Positions 36,819 through 50,884 of a stretch of 64,000 nucleotides of DNA are shown here, piece after piece (position 1 is the stretch's first letter; each line of letters begins with the position of its first letter). The DNA is taken from assembly GCA_946699065.1 (NCBI GenBank), contig CAMPDV010001762.1, positions 31,501 to 95,500 of the forward strand, given 5' to 3'. Under the pieces are notes generated by a model, which had not been told where the DNA came from, searched no databases, and saw only the letters and a program-made list of their open reading frames with translations. The translations under genes were made by a program, and so were the position numbers. This stretch comes from Loxodes magnus (lineage: Eukaryota > Ciliophora > Karyorelictea > Loxodida > Loxodidae).

Positions 36819-37899
36819 ATGGTGAAAAAACAAATGGAGAAAAAAGAAAAGCAATTTACTAAAAGTATTTTTTTAAGAAAACTCTTAAGAGCGAGAAGCC
36901 ATATACTAGGGAAAATATCTCTACTTCATTTTAAGTATGAAATTCTGCCTAACTTATGCTACTAAAAGCTAATAAACAAGATCAGTTATGACTAAAGTAA
37001 AGGTATTTATTTAATATTTTTTAGACTAGATCATTTATGACACTTCATCTGTTTCATCGGTAGCTATATCAAGTGACCTGAATTGAATTGTATCAGGTTC
37101 TGGATGGCCTGAAAAGTCGATAAAAATCTTGAACTTCCAGACAGGTACTCTTCAAAGAACTATAACGGGACATACTTCTACTATTTTATCGGTAGTAATC
37201 TCCATTGATTCTAGCTATATAGTATCAGGATCTGATGACTAAACCATAAAGATCTGGAATTTATAGACTGGTGCTCTCATAAGAAATTTATCAGGACATA
37301 CTTCTCCTATTAACTCGGTAGTAATCTCCCCTGACTTTAGATATATAGTATCAGGATCTTCTGACAAAACCATAAAGATCTGAAATTTCCACAATGGTGC
37401 TCTCATAAGAACTATAACGGGGCATACTTATACAGTTTTATCGGTAGTAATCTCCTATGACTCTAGATATATTATATCGGGATCTTGGGATAAAACTATA
37501 AAGATCTGGGATTTCTAGACAGATCAACTTGAACGAACTCTTACTGGGCATTCAGATTATGTTTTATCGGTGATAGTGTCTAAGGATAATAGGCATATCA
37601 TATCAGGTTCTTATGACAGTACTATTAAGATATGGGACTTCTCTTCTGGTTAGTGTATTCGTACTCTTCAAGGTCACGTAGATGTACGTAGTATTCAGTT
37701 AAGTGTTGATTCAAGTGTAATATTTTCTTGTTCATGGGACAGAACAATCAAGATCTGGAACTTTGATAAGGGTGAGTGTATATAGACTTTATAAGGGCAC
37801 ACAAATTTCATAAATTCTATAGCATTGAGTGCTGATAATAGATGGTTGATATCGGGAGCTAGTGACAGGACGATAAGAAAGTGGAGGATTTCGAGTTGA
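36819..37899 (+). CDS. WD40 seven-blade propeller protein, copy 3
   Basis: Exons 36819-37002 and 37025-37899 give an intact 352-residue protein. A second in-frame ATG lies at 36834. Seven WD repeats follow the basic N-terminal extension; repeat 6 is one codon shorter than in copy 2 (GHVDVRSIQ). Two internal TGA codons serve as Trp; the TGA at 37897-37899 ends the gene after IRKWRISS. TAA and TAG read as Gln, for example in FQTG at repeat ends. Nearly all repeats keep GH, the Asp in the loop and the final Trp, so the propeller should fold. Confidence 0.88.
37003..37024 (+). other. 22-nt spliceosomal intron in WD40 copy 3
   Basis: It begins GTATTTATTT and ends TTTTTTAG, at the same codon phase as in the other copies. 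Confidence 0.8.
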
Positions 37900-39638
37900 G
37901 TAACTTGCTATTTGACTTAATTAAATTTTACGATTAAAGATATAAGATGATGGTAATGCATTTAAATGAATGCTTAATGATAACTATGTTTTTGTTTTAT
38001 GAAGTGTTTGCTTTATATATTTATTTAAAATTTGTTATATTCTTAAATATTCTTGATTTAAAAAAAGGTTGAGTAATATAGGTTATTGAAATTAGTGAGG
38101 TATGTTGATTTAAAGTGGTAATGTTAAAAAATATTAAAGAATAATTTTGTTAAATGAAGACATGAAATAAGTTTAAGCCTAATTTAATGCTTTAGAATTT
38201 TTTATTGATTTATTTTTAGATTTAGTAAAAATTTCAAGTTGAGTATAAATTATCATTTTTTTGTGGAGTAGTTAAAATATTATTTGTACATGCAAAGTTA
38301 GTTTATAATTTTGATTATTAATTAAAAAATTTAATTAAGTATTTGATTTATTTTTTATGATTGATATTTAATATTGATTATTATTAATTATTATTAATTA
38401 TTATTAGATATTTATTTATTATAATTATAAAATATTAAATTTTTATGTTTAAAATGTTTCGTTTTTGATTGGAAAATAAAATTTTCTGATATTAATTTTT
38501 TTATTTATCATTATCTTTCAATTTTAGAGCTTAAATTTCATGAAAATAAAAAATTTGTTTTTTTGCTCAGCGTTTTACACTGCCAAAGATTTTCGGCACG
38601 GAATAAATTTAATTATTTCGGAATAAAAAATCCTAATAGGAATAAATTTTCAAGAAAAAATTCCAAATATAAAAGATTTTTGAGAAAAAAATAGGAATAA
38701 AAAAATTTTTATATTCGAAATAGAATTTGGAAATCTTTTTTGTTGAAATGGTATTTTGTAAAAATAAAAAACATTTTTTTTGTTAGGAAAATTTTTTGAT
38801 TTGAAGAATTTTTAACAAATCTGTTTTGTTTTTGATTTAAAAATATATTTTTGATAAGGTAAATTATTTTTGAAATTATAAAATAATTTATTGTTTATAC
38901 TTTGGAAAAAATACAATTTTTAATTTTGAACTTCTTTTCGAGTAAATGAAAAAATTCGCTTTAAAAATTCTTAATGTTATAAGAATTTACTTAAATAAAA
39001 AGGATCTCAAGAAAAAAGGAGATATAATTAAATAAACCGTGAAATCGTGAAAAAATTATCCTTTTTTCGCTCTGAGTTATTTGCTACAAAAGATTTTCGG
39101 GATAGAAAAATCTTTTTCTTAAAGAGATAGAATTTTAAAAGATTTGAAAAGTTTTTTAAATGATTTTTAAGAAGTAAAGATAAAAAAATAAATTACAATT
39201 TTAGGAAGAAACAAAATCAGTAAAAAATTTTTCTATAAGAGGGCTTAAAACTAACTTTTTAATAGATAATGCGAATTTTTAAAATAACTAATCTAAAAAG
39301 AACTAAAAAATCTCTTTATAAAAATATGATCAATCAAATAGAAAAAATTAGGTACAATACATCTGTAATAATAAATTTTAGGCCAATTTACAAAGAATCT
39401 AAAAAAAGTAATTAAACAAGGATCTAAATAATATATCTAACCTAACTATATAAAATATAGAAACAAAAATTTATTAATCAAGTTTAAAAATATTCTGCTT
39501 TATTATAATAATTAGAAAAACATTAAAAATTTAAGATGAGTAAAAGAAAAGAGCTTAGACTAACTATCTGTTTTTAGTTTGCGAAAAGATGTTAATTTAG
39601 AAGAGAAAAATAAGTTTTTAAGAAAAAATAGCTATATT
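37900..39638. repeat. Conserved downstream flank of WD40 copy 3
   Basis: It matches 16143-17892. The paired motifs lie at 38565-38600 and 39068-39107. The ORF1-only element present in copy A is absent here. No gene is supported. Confidence 0.65.
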
Positions 39639-42600
39639 AAGTATTTTTTCTCTTAAAAATTAGTTCTAATTTGGTAATATTAAAAGGAATAGGTTTAGGT
39701 TTCTGATGATTAGGAAGTTGAATATATCTACTATGTATATAGAAAATAGATTTTATTTATTAATGTTGTAATTTCTAATGAAGCTATTTGATTAAAGTTG
39801 AAAGGTTTTTTAAAAAATGGATTGACTATTTATGATTAAGAAAGATTTGGTAGTAAAGTATATAAATAATTTGAATATATGGAAAATGATAAAAATCTTA
39901 AGTTTCTTGTAAATTATCTTATATTTGCATCTAAAATAAGAATAAAATGATATTCTAATATTAAATAATAGGAATTACCAAAATGAAAGTGTAAATAATT
40001 AAGAAATCAATATAGTTTTCATTATATCAAAAAAGGTTAAAAGCTTTAATTTTTTGTATTAATTAAAATAATATACAAAGTGTAATTTAATAACTATTAT
40101 AATTATATCTATATGGGAAATATTTCGTACAATATAAAAAGAAACATATATAGCATAATAAAAAGCAAAGCTTTTTCTAAGATGATAAAGCGAATAATAC
40201 ACAATTTCATAAATGACCTTAAAAATGAGGTATTTTTGTTTGATTCTAAATGATTAGACAACTAAATGATAATTGATAATTTAAGGATTGCTTTAATAAA
40301 TGTTTGGTTTAATATACAATATAGTATTTTTTAATTTAAGATGCTAAATATTCATAAACATAAAAAGATTTAAAGTGGTTTAATAAATAGGATTTGATTA
40401 AGCACTTATTTAAATTTAAAAGATCTTATCAAGAAATTAAATTAAAATATTTTCATATTCATTTTCTAATTAAATAGTCATTATTTATATTTATCTATTT
40501 GATTGATGTTTTAAAGATTGTAATTATATTTATTCATAAAGTATGATATCAACTGAAAATTGCTAGATTATTTAAAGATAAAAACTTAATTCTTAAAACA
40601 ATTCTTTTATAAGATAAACAGTGATAAGATGATATTATAGCTTAAAAATAACATTTTTTCTGCAAATTTATTTATAAAAAAAACTTAATTTTATGTGAGA
40701 TTAATTGAAGATGAGCAAGAATTTGAGGAAATATAAAATAAATAGGTTATAAGATGCAATATATCGTCAAAAATATTTAGAATCTTTTCTGCAAACTTAT
40801 CTAGAATTCTTTTAGATAGATTAAGATAATCTTGAAGTTTAATATAAATTTATCAAAAATAACATCTAATACAATGCTGATTAAACATTAGGATCCTTTA
40901 TTCCAGATTCAAGTTATAACAAATATCTCGAGATCTTACTAAGAAATATTTAGGCCTAAAAGAGCTAACTCAGTATATAAGAAGCATACATTATATCTGG
41001 AAGAATAAACTAATAAGTAACTAATATTCATGAAAAAACGACATTCTGAATGACTTCAATTCTAATTTGTGAAATTTTGAAAAAACAAAAAAGAAACTTT
41101 TACTTCTAAATGGAGATTCTAAAGAAATATTTTCACATACTAAGAAAATTAAAAAGCCTAATAAATTAAATGAACTTTAATTAAGAAATCAAAAATAAAT
41201 CCATTGATTCATGGGAGAATTTATTTTTAAAAAGCATTCTAATCTAACTAAATAATAAATAAATCTTAGTAATTAAAAAATAGATAAAATATAAGATAGT
41301 ATTTAAGAAATTAAAGATTATCAACTATTTATTAGGATTTTATCTACCATACAACAAATTATAAAGAAATTACGAATGGAAAATCAGCTGATTCAGACAG
41401 AATAAAAGGTGAATTTCTGAAATATGGTGGATAATATTTGATAATAATTCTTCACTCTTTTCTGAATAATTTGTTAAGATTTGGAAGAATTCCTTAGGAG
41501 GTAAATAAATGGGCAGTAATTCCAATACTTAAAAAAGGAAATAAAGATGACTAGAAAAACTGACTACCTGTTTCTCTTATTAATATTATTATAAAACTAT
41601 ATGATAAAGCTTTAACAAAAAGACTATACAATCTGATTTATTAGAGAAATTTGATTCACCCTTCATAAATGGGATTTATAAAAATCAGATAAACAACTTA
41701 ATAAATTTGAATAATATAACAAATAATTGATAACTATCGGAAACGTGCTAAAGGTAAGCATTTTTACATAAACTCAATTAAAGATCAAATTTATCAAATC
41801 TGAATGCATCTAAATTTTAAAGAAACATTAGAAATAATAAAATTTATGATTAGATAATTAACCAATTATTTAAAAGGAACTAGTAACATATTTAGATGTA
41901 ATGCTACATTAGAAGAAGAATTTTAATTCTCATTGTAGAGAAGTCGTGATCAAGTATTTAGTTGCAATGAAAAAGCTGTTTTTTAACTTATGAGATATAA
42001 GAATGTTTGGCATTTTAAAACTTTATGCAAACTTTTTACCTAAAGCAGAATATGGAGAGAACTAGTACCATGGTGTATTCAGAGAGGAATAACTTGAGTT
42101 TTGAATAGAATTGAGTATGAGAATGATTTCAAGCAATTTAAGCAGCAACATTAATAAGTTATGTTTCATAGATTTAAACTGGTTATCTTTCAAACACATT
42201 ATGGCAATAAAGTTTTTTAAATTCTATTATAAAATTAAATAAGAAAGTATTGATTTTTCAACATCGACAATAGGCTCTCTTTTCATTACCAACTATTTGA
42301 TTTCAATGATAAAGTTTAGCAATTATCAGACCTCTACCTGTAGAATTCCAAGATTAGTATAAATTAAAAAATGTTTACTAAAGAGAACAAAATACAATAA
42401 TATTTTTATAATACAGCTACTCAAAAGTTTAGGAGAATGAAAAAAGCTAAAATATATACTGAAAAGTTCAGTAATCTTAACCAAATTTCCAATAAACACT
42501 TACATTAAGTTGAACAAAGAATTTAGACAAAAAATTATCAGTATATATAAACTTAGAACCCAATCTTTTAATCCCCGAAAAGATTTTTAAGATCTTCATT

Positions 42601-44442
42601 ATCCTATTGATAATCCCTACTGTATATGTGGAGAGTATGGTACAGCACATTTTTAAATATATATACTATTCTAATATAAGAGATTGACTATCGTAAAAGA
42701 TTGAGAATTATGACTTAAGACGCTTTATAATATATGATTAAATACTTATAAAATAGTTTCCAAAGTCTTATTTGGGATATTTAGATTTCTAAATAAAAGT
42801 ATAAGAAACTTATATCAAGAAGATTAGAATGATTAGAAATGGAAAAAGTAAAAAAGGAAAATATAAAAGAGAGACTATAACAAGAGTAATTTAAAATTGA
42901 TGAGATCAAGATTATAATTAAAGAGCATTAAAAACATTTACTAATGTCTATAATTGAAGCAATTCATGCAGTTATAGATGTCAAAAAACTGTTTTAATTT
43001 AAAATTGAAATAAACAGTTTCATACAATAACTCTTTTATTAAAGTGAAATATTATTACTAAATAGCTTTAATTTATAGCATTTATTTTTATAAATAAATA
43101 TTAAAATTTAAGTTCTAAAAACTAATTAAATTGCTAAGCCATGAACTCTTAACTATAATTAATAAAACATAGATAATATAAAGGAAGAAATATTTTAAAG
43201 GAATTGAAGTGCTAAGTAAACCAAAGGAAACTTTAGCTTTATTACTTTAATAATATAAAATTCTAAATGATAGCAAGTTAAAAATAATCCTTTATAATAG
43301 TAAGATATTAATATTAAAAATACTATATCAAAAATCTAAAATAATTAAATAATTATATGCTAGAATTAATTATCTTTGTATAATTAAAAATTAATAAAGA
43401 GGAAGCTTTTCATAATTTTGATATGAATTTAAATAATTGGTTAACAATAAGCATTTGATTACTAGATTATAAAAATATAAAAATTCTCATTTGATAATTA
43501 ATGTCTACAATAATTAAAACAATAATTTAGTTAATTAAAAAGTAAATATAGTTAAACATATCTTTAGAGATAACTGTATAAAATAAAATTAATAAAGAAT
43601 TATCAATAATTATAAATTTAATGAATGTATAATTTTTAGTTCTAAATAATATAAGTAATTATAATAATAATCTTAACTAACTTTTATTATAAGTTAAGTA
43701 TAAATTATTAATTTATATATCAAAATTTAATTAAACATAATTATGTAAAATTAATTATTTTATAATTGTCAGCTTAAAGAAATTTAAATATAAGCCATTA
43801 TTATTAATTTGCTAATAATAAGAAAATTATACTTACATATTTAACTATAATTAAATTACTTTATTTCTTTAAAAACATATTTTAACTAAAACTATCCTTT
43901 AAAATTATAAATGCTAAAAGATTAAATTTTATTTATCATTTTTATTATTTATATCAACAATTATATTAGAAAATTTTCATATTTTAGCTTAAAATAATAA
44001 AATAAATGATAATTATTAAAATTATTTATTTTCATTTTTAAAAATTAATCATTTCAAAATCTTATTTACTATTTCAAAATTTATATCATAAATCATAATA
44101 ATCAACTATAACAGTTTAAATATTCAGACATCATTGCATAATTATTGCCATTTAACCAGCCAAATTACGCTAAATTTCAAACTTTCTATATTTCATGCTT
44201 TCACTCTCATCTTGATAAACAATTTTTTAGCTAAATCTGTTTATGGGTTTTTAATATAATCTATTTTCTTTTCACTCTAGTTCTTAAAATCTTTAATGGA
44301 CTTCTAAATATTATTGATGAAATATTTTTATGTACTTATCTAATTTAATTATCTTATCTTTTTAAACTATTTATTAATATAGTTTTAGCCATATAAAACA
44401 AGTCTTTTACAATATTTTCATTAATTATTTTAAGTTTATTAA
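39639..44442. repeat. Near-identical 4.8-kb block, copy B
   Basis: It is the direct copy of 18779-23591, with only a few substitutions and 9 bp of deletions. It ends where LINE B is inserted in an A/T run. Confidence 0.85.
40711..42997 (+). pseudogene. LINE A reverse transcriptase, second degenerate copy
   Basis: It is the counterpart of 19851-22146 with the same domain order and the same missing palm, so the deletion predates the duplication or was copied by conversion. The NWLPVSL box is near 41550, the thumb near 42000 and the CICG motif near 42620. Confidence 0.7.
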
Positions 44443-44459
44443 AAAAAATTTAAAACTTA

Positions 44460-46262
44460 AAACTTAAACTAAACTAAAATAGTCTGGTGACATCTTTAAT
44501 TGTTAGAATTACTTCCTTCAATGAAAGATGCTTTAGAATTATTAATAAGTTTTTCATCTCCCGCTTTCATCTTCATCTTATACTTCAGTTTAATCATCTT
44601 ATTTATCAATTTTTTCCTTCTATTCTTCCACTTATTCTTTTAGCTCTTCTTATTATTCCTTTTCTTCCTCGTTCTCTTCACTATTTTCTTGATTTTTTAC
44701 TTCCTATTCCTTAGATTCAGGACTTTCCAATCATTCTTCTTCCATTTCGAATAATTCCAATCTCCTTTTGAGCAGCATCCTGTGGAAAATTTTTATTTGT
44801 AAATCTATATATTCTATCTTGTTTTTTGGGAATTAGTTGATATAATTTTAATCATAGGTTATTAATCTTCCTATATCACCTTATTCAATCTTTGTTTTTA
44901 GCCATTCTCTTATATCTATGTAACAATTGCAATCTATAATATGTTGGAACTTGTTCAATTCTCCACAGATGCAATGAGGATTCTCGATAGGATAATATCT
45001 GTCTTGAAGATCTTTCCGAAAGTTGTAGCTTTAAGTTCTGAGTTTGCATATACTGATTATTTCTTTTCTATATTATTTATTTAGTTTTGGATAGGTAATT
45101 TCTGGGAATTATCGTTAGTTACAAAATTATTCTATAAAAATCTTTGCAGTTGGCATACATTTAAGTCTTTACTAAGTTATTTTATAGAATTTTTGTTCAA
45201 TCTAGTTCTTTACATATTTCGTAAAGGTAGTTAAGCTACTATTATGTTCCTAATTATTAAAGTCAATTTCGTAGTATTCAGATAATCTTGTTAATTAGTC
45301 TCTATATTAATATCCTTCCTATCAATTATTCATAAAGAGAGTCCCTAATGTTGATTATGGAAGGTTAATACTTTCTTATCGTATTTTATAAAAAAATCTA
45401 AAAAACCTCAAAGCCATAATATCTTTAAATGGCATTCAGTTAAGATCTATATAACAGGACTCATTAAAAGTGTTTTCAGGTGCTTAGAAGGCTTTCCTTG
45501 CTATTAATCTCATACTTTTGTCAATTTTATTTAGTGTTTTAGTTGCTCCATTTTAGACTGCTCAAGGTATTAATTCTCCTCCATATTCAACTTTAGGGAG
45601 CGTGAACATCCGGCACAAAGTCTTAAAATGTCAAGGTGTCACATTTTTATATCTTGATAATGTATATACTACTTTCTTCATAGCAGGCAGATAATTAGAT
45701 GAAACCGATTTGCAGTGATTAATTAGATCCTTTTTTTGATGAAGAATTACTCCTAAATATGTTACTTATTACTTTTAAATAATTGGATTGTCTTTTATTT
45801 TAAAGTTTAACTTAATTTCTTTTTGATTCTTTTTTAAGAATTAAATAGCTTCGCATTTTGAAGTATTAATATTCAATTAAGTTCATTCGAATACTTTTTA
45901 TGTTTCATTTATTAAAATCTGCATGGATTTTCAGATTTGGATAAGAGAATTAAATCATCTGCCCATCCTCTACATGCGAAGCTTCTGTCAATAGTATTAC
46001 ATTTGAATCCTATTATGTTACTTTTACTTTCTAAATATCTGATTACAATATCATAGTACAGTAAAGCAAGCACTGGACCATGTGAGCTACCTTATATAAC
46101 TCCATTATTGTATTTTATCTTCCTAGATAAGGTTCCATCTATAAGAAAGGAGGAATTTATGTTTTTAGAAAGATTCAAGGGCATTTATAAGTCCTAAAGG
46201 AAGCTTGACTCTCCTGAGTTAATCGAAAAGCAATCTTCTTTCTATAGTATCAAACTTAAAAA
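44460..46262 (-). pseudogene. LINE B reverse transcriptase, 5'-truncated
   Basis: Reading the minus strand from 46262: KFDTIERRLLF (palm motif A), GVIQGSSHGPVLALLYYDI (about 46040-46100), RGWADDLILLSKSEN (WADD box at 45955-45969), KCEAIQFL, YLGVILHQKKDL, the thumb with RYKNVTPWHFKTLCRMFTLP, TFNESCYIDLNWMPF, and the C-terminal CICGELNKFQHIIDC (44929-44973). A long acidic, Glu-rich tail follows to about 44560. One base is lost just after LLSKSEN (near 45935), shifting the frame. The truncated 5' end falls in an A/T-rich site inside the duplicated tail sequence (23592 has no insert), so it is a dead-on-arrival type insertion. Confidence 0.8.
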
Positions 46263-46264
46263 AA

Positions 46265-46826
46265 TTTTAAATATTTGTAAAAAGATTACTCTTGAAAATG
46301 TACTCAAATGTATCAAATTCCTATCTACTTAAGCAAAGTTTATTAAATTGAATTTGATATATCGATGATTCAGTTCATATTAAAAATTATAAGTATAAGT
46401 AATTAGTTTTTAGATTGAAATAGTTTCTTAAATTAGATGTCTATTGTATTTAGCGTATATTATTAAGGAGAAAACGTTTTATATATTTTCTATTAAATCA
46501 ACAAATAATTTTACTGTTGACATGACTGCATTCTTTAAAGGCATTCTTAGAATACATTTTTTTAAATATTGCTATGCTTATTAAACTCTTTGAAATCATT
46601 AATTATAATATCTATTTGCAAATATTCATAAGTAAGCAAGATTTTGATTATCTTGACAACTCTTAATTTAAAAAAAAAATTTATCTTATATCAGATTTAT
46701 TTCTTTGCCCTGATTTTGAGAATAAAGATTAAATGGTGTAATTTTTATCTTTTTATTAAGTAGAATTATTTTTGCTAAATTGGAGCTAGCATTGCTGATA
46801 TTATAATGAAAGGTAAAAATCAACTA
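46265..46826. repeat. Continuation of segmental duplication (matches 23592-24140)
   Basis: This stretch matches the tail of copy A with moderate divergence and lies between two LINE B insertions. No gene is supported. Confidence 0.7.
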
Positions 46827-46829
46827 GTA

Positions 46830-48388
46830 TTCACCATATAATGGGAATTCTCAACTAAATAATGTCTGTCTTAAAGATCCTTGCGAAAGTTGTAACTTTA
46901 GGTTCTGAGTTTGTATATACTAATTATTTCTTTTCGATACTATTTATTTAGTTTTGAATAGGTAATTTTAAGGGAATAATAATTGTTATTCTAATTATTC
47001 TATAAATAATTTTGCAGTGGGCATCCTTTTTAGTCTTTTAATAGTTACTTCATAAAATTTATGTTGAATCTTACTTTTAATATATTTTGTAAAAGTATTA
47101 AAGCTACTATTATATTCCTAATTATTAATATCTATTTCGTAACATTCAGATAGTCTTGTTACTTAATCTCTATATTAATATCCTTCTTACCAATTGTTCT
47201 CAAAAAGGGAATTACTTATTAGTTAATTTTTCCAAATTACGCGTGAGTTTCTTTATATACTTGATTACCTCTTTTAACTTCAATATACTTCTTTATGAGG
47301 TCTTTTGTAAGTTTATTATATTTAGGGTCTGGAATAAATGAACCTAATATTACACCTGCATTATATTATATATTGCATTTAATACATGAGTATTAATCCT
47401 CTAAATTATTCCTATCAGATTTAAAAAATCCATTATAAGTTTCAAAAAAAGATTCTTAGTATTTTTATCTGTCAATAGGGTCTTGTAGCCTGCTAACTTT
47501 ATATTTTCTTTAGCTAATTATGTCCAAATAGAGAATTGTGTTGAAGTGAAAATTTACCGTAATTGGTATGTGATCAGTAAATAGTTAGTTATAATGAACC
47601 TAGAAGTTTTCAAATTGATTAATATTCAGGTGATTGTTTATTACAATATAGTCATTGCAATACATAAAACCTGTTCTTTTATGTATGCAAGTGTTGCTGT
47701 TCATATTATTTACTATTTCAAGATACTTCTGAATAATAAATTCCTAGAATCTGTTTGTATTATCATAGTCATTATTAGGAATATCTCCATAATCTTATAG
47801 AGGAGCATTGAAATCTCCCATTTGAATATGTGGGTTATTTTGGAATTGATTAAGTAGCAAATTTATATAGTCATATGCTTGGTCTTTTATGTTCTCATTT
47901 TAGCTAATATCTGGCATGTAACTGGACGTAATAAATATATTATCTAGTTTGGCTATGATAAATCGATTCTAGGATACATCAATTATATTAGTTTCTTCAG
48001 TACTACTGAGTTCTTCTTTAATAACTAGACATACACCTCCTCCTTTTCCTGAATTTTTGTAATAAGTCCTATAACCTTATATTAATATTGGATGAAAATC
48101 TTGTTTTTACGAAGTTTCATTAATTGAAAAATGTCAATACTATTTTCCTCTTATGAATTCTTCTACTTTATATAGTTTACTTGCTAATCCATTTATGTCG
48201 ATATATCCAATCTTAATTTGATTGACGCTACTTCTCTTTTAGTGATTATCTTGATCTAAAATAATTTGCTTTCCTTGTTGATTTAGTTAAGAGCCTCCTT
48301 TCCACCCAGGTTCATAAATTAAAATTTCTTTTTTTGTCCACTGATTTCAAGATGAACCTATTTTTTTAATGTTATTTATTTTAGTCAT
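46830..48388 (-). pseudogene. LINE B endonu­clease copy with internal RT deletion
   Basis: From ATG 48388 the minus strand encodes an APE-type endonuclease: IKIGYIDINGLASKLY, INETS, GKGGGVCLVIKEELS, SSYMPD, QMGDFNAPL (GDFNA box near 47803-47820), and FTDHIPI (near 47560), the SDHxP-type box. After a linker to about 47430 the sequence jumps to C-terminal LINE sequence similar to 45000-45370 (46850-47230), so fingers, palm and thumb are missing. The endonuclease nicks target DNA in LINE retrotransposition. This copy is internally deleted and inactive as a LINE, although the endonuclease frame is fairly well kept. Confidence 0.7.
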
Positions 48389-48419
48389 AAAATTAAATTA
48401 TAATATAGAGATATTTTCT

Positions 48420-50880
48420 GCTATATATCTTTAATAATCTCTTATCAATATTAATTTTAACTACTTGACTGTCAATCTATCCTTTATCAAGTTCTTAGTC
48501 AAGTACAACGTATCTGTTTTTAATTATAGTTTAGAAATTAGTTCTTCTTCAAAAGTTAGATAATATAAAGTCTCTTAGCTATTTGAATTAACATTGTAAT
48601 TTTTTATAAAAGCCTAATTTTGTTCCATTTTATTGATATGTTATTTAGTAGATGGAAAATATGGATCTGGATATTTTCTCTTTAATTAATTTATAGAATC
48701 TTATTCCAAAGAATTTCTTAAGTATTCTATTTTAGAGTTTATGAATGAGAGTTGTTGAAAATCTAAAAAGATCATTCACAGAATTTTATGGATAGAAATG
48801 TTAAATTGGAAGAAATTTACTACTTTAAAATTTGGCTCTATTTCAGATTTTCCATTAAAGTACATTTTTCTGATGCAACTTTATCAAAAGATTTGATTTA
48901 ATTGATTAGTTGTTCATTTAGTTTATCATATTATTTCTGCAATTTTATGTATTTAGAATCAATAAAGTCGCACTAGGAAATTTAATCCAAAAGTAGTAGG
49001 CTTGTTCCAGTAGCCGTATCTAAAGTCAAAATAATTGTTTGAATTTTTTAATCACTGGATTAAATTTTGACAAATGTGTAATCATTCTATAGTTAATGTT
49101 TATATGAAAGAATATTTAAATTCTTGGATATACTTATTTTTGTAAATGTAATGAACCTAAATGCTTTAATAATCCAATTCTTTAAGTTATAGATTCTATT
49201 AAAGATTATTACATAAATCCGATTTCTAAGAATATTTCTTTTCTCATTCAAAGTTAAAAATTTAAAGTTAGCTTTATAATATTTATACTTAATCAGTTAC
49301 TTTTTAATTTTAAGATTTCAGTTATTAATTATAATTAAAAATATAGTTTAATTCAAGTTCAAAATTAGTTTTTTATTATCAAACTTCTTAAAGTAGTTAC
49401 CAAATGTGTTGTTATCCAGAAAATTACTATTAGTAGAATGAAATTTATTATTTTAAATATTCCTATTTTGAATATAATAATGATTCTTCAGTTTATATTT
49501 GATCCATTTCTAATTTTATCTATTGCGTTTACGCTTCTTAATTTATAAAAACTCTATTGTTAGTTTAAGTTCTTTATTCAATACATTTCATTATAAAATC
49601 TGTTTAAACAGTTATCTCTTTAGTATTAACATAAGTTGTTTATACTGATTATTCGTGAATTCTTATTTACTCTTTGGATTAAAATGAAAACTAATTACAC
49701 TCAAATTTTTATTGAAAAATGTTCTAAAGTAGTTATTAATTATGTTTTACTAAAGAAATATATTATTTATAAGTAACATTATCTAATGAAATTGTTCAGT
49801 TTAATCTTCTACTTTAAAATTATTAATAGGTTATTTTTTATCTGTTATAATATTTAATTATTTTTAAATAGCTTTTCCTAATAATATTATAAGGCAAATT
49901 TTAGTAACTAATTTTATTTTTTTGTATTTCTAATTAATTTTATTAATATATGTTTTATAATATGCTTTTGATGATTCTTAGTTATTTATCAAGGTTTATT
50001 TTTCTAGTTCGTATTTTGTTTCTGTACTATCTAATTTTTCATTTAATAAAAAGTTCTTATCTATTAGTCTTTATATATCCTATTTAAGTACTTTTATACC
50101 TAAAAAAATTAAATTTCATTAAACGAATTATTAATTGCTTAATTTTGAATTGCATTTATTGGGCCACCATTTTATTATAGTTGTTTATTTTAATTCTAAA
50201 GATCAGATAAATAGTGATACTTTGAATTAACAGAAATAATATTATTGTCTTACTTTTAACTGTTTTTATTACATTCAATTTAATCTAATTTGATTACTGT
50301 TATTCAAAAATAAATCTTAAGTTTATGTACTTTTTTTATATTGTAAAAGGATATTTTTATTTAAATTTAATTCAAATTTTAAAGCATATCTTAAGAGATC
50401 GGAGTGTCTTAGATAATATCTTAATTTTTCAAAGATTTTTGGATGATCTTTTTGTATCTTCTGCGGTAATATTTTAGGCGTTTAAACTAGTTTTCTACCT
50501 AAAGTTTATTTTTCTTTCAACAGATGCTATAATTGATGTCCACGATGAAGAGAATTTCGAATTGATTTCAGTGGAACGTGTAAGAATTTATTTTATAGTT
50601 TTTGACTACAGATATTTAGTAATTTTCTAAATAAATCCATTATTACGTTTACTTAATTGATTTTTATCAACTCTTTTTCTTTTATTTGGAGTTTTTATGC
50701 ACCTGCCTGTGTTTGATCTATCAGTTTGCAGCTTCTTAATAATCAATTAAAGAAGAGTCGCTAGTTAAAACTAGTGAATTTTAAGTATTTTCCATTTTTT
50801 TAATTTAACCTGGTGCTTATAATGAATAATCATTAAACCACAATTATACAGTTTCTTTTGTATACATATATTAACGTTAC
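48420..50880 (-). CDS. Possible LINE ORF1-like or unknown protein region
   Basis: Upstream of the LINE B endonuclease on the same strand there is 2.4 kb of mostly Lys/Gln/Leu-rich helical sequence. The clearest stretches are a coiled coil near 49960-50110 (LLNEKLDSTETKYELEKQ), DTATGTSLL near 48995, and Leu/Lys segments near 50380-50470. Several frame changes are needed. It may be ORF1 of LINE B, but no zinc knuckle or RRM was seen. Confidence 0.3.
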
Positions 50881-50884
50881 TATC

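Larger units (their letters stand above)
32900..39125. repeat. Left arm of a 6.2-kb inverted repeat
   Basis: It is the reverse complement, at moderate divergence, of 51118-57395. Matching anchors include AAATACATAAATTTGATAG near 32920 against 57380, AATGTACCTATCAGCTTTCC near 35273 against 54830, the WD40 gene, and the CTACAAAAGATTTTCGGGAT motif near 39085 against 51150. The spacer between the arms is about 12 kb. 32900-35540 holds no supported gene. Confidence 0.8.

Noticed and set aside
44487..44714. 75-residue Phe/Leu-rich plus-strand frame
   Set aside because: It is the complement of the Glu-rich C-terminal tail of LINE B.
47156..47800. Two plus-strand frames resembling small membrane proteins
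   Set aside because: They lie opposite the LINE B endonuclease, whose GDFNA and TDH motifs fix the strand.
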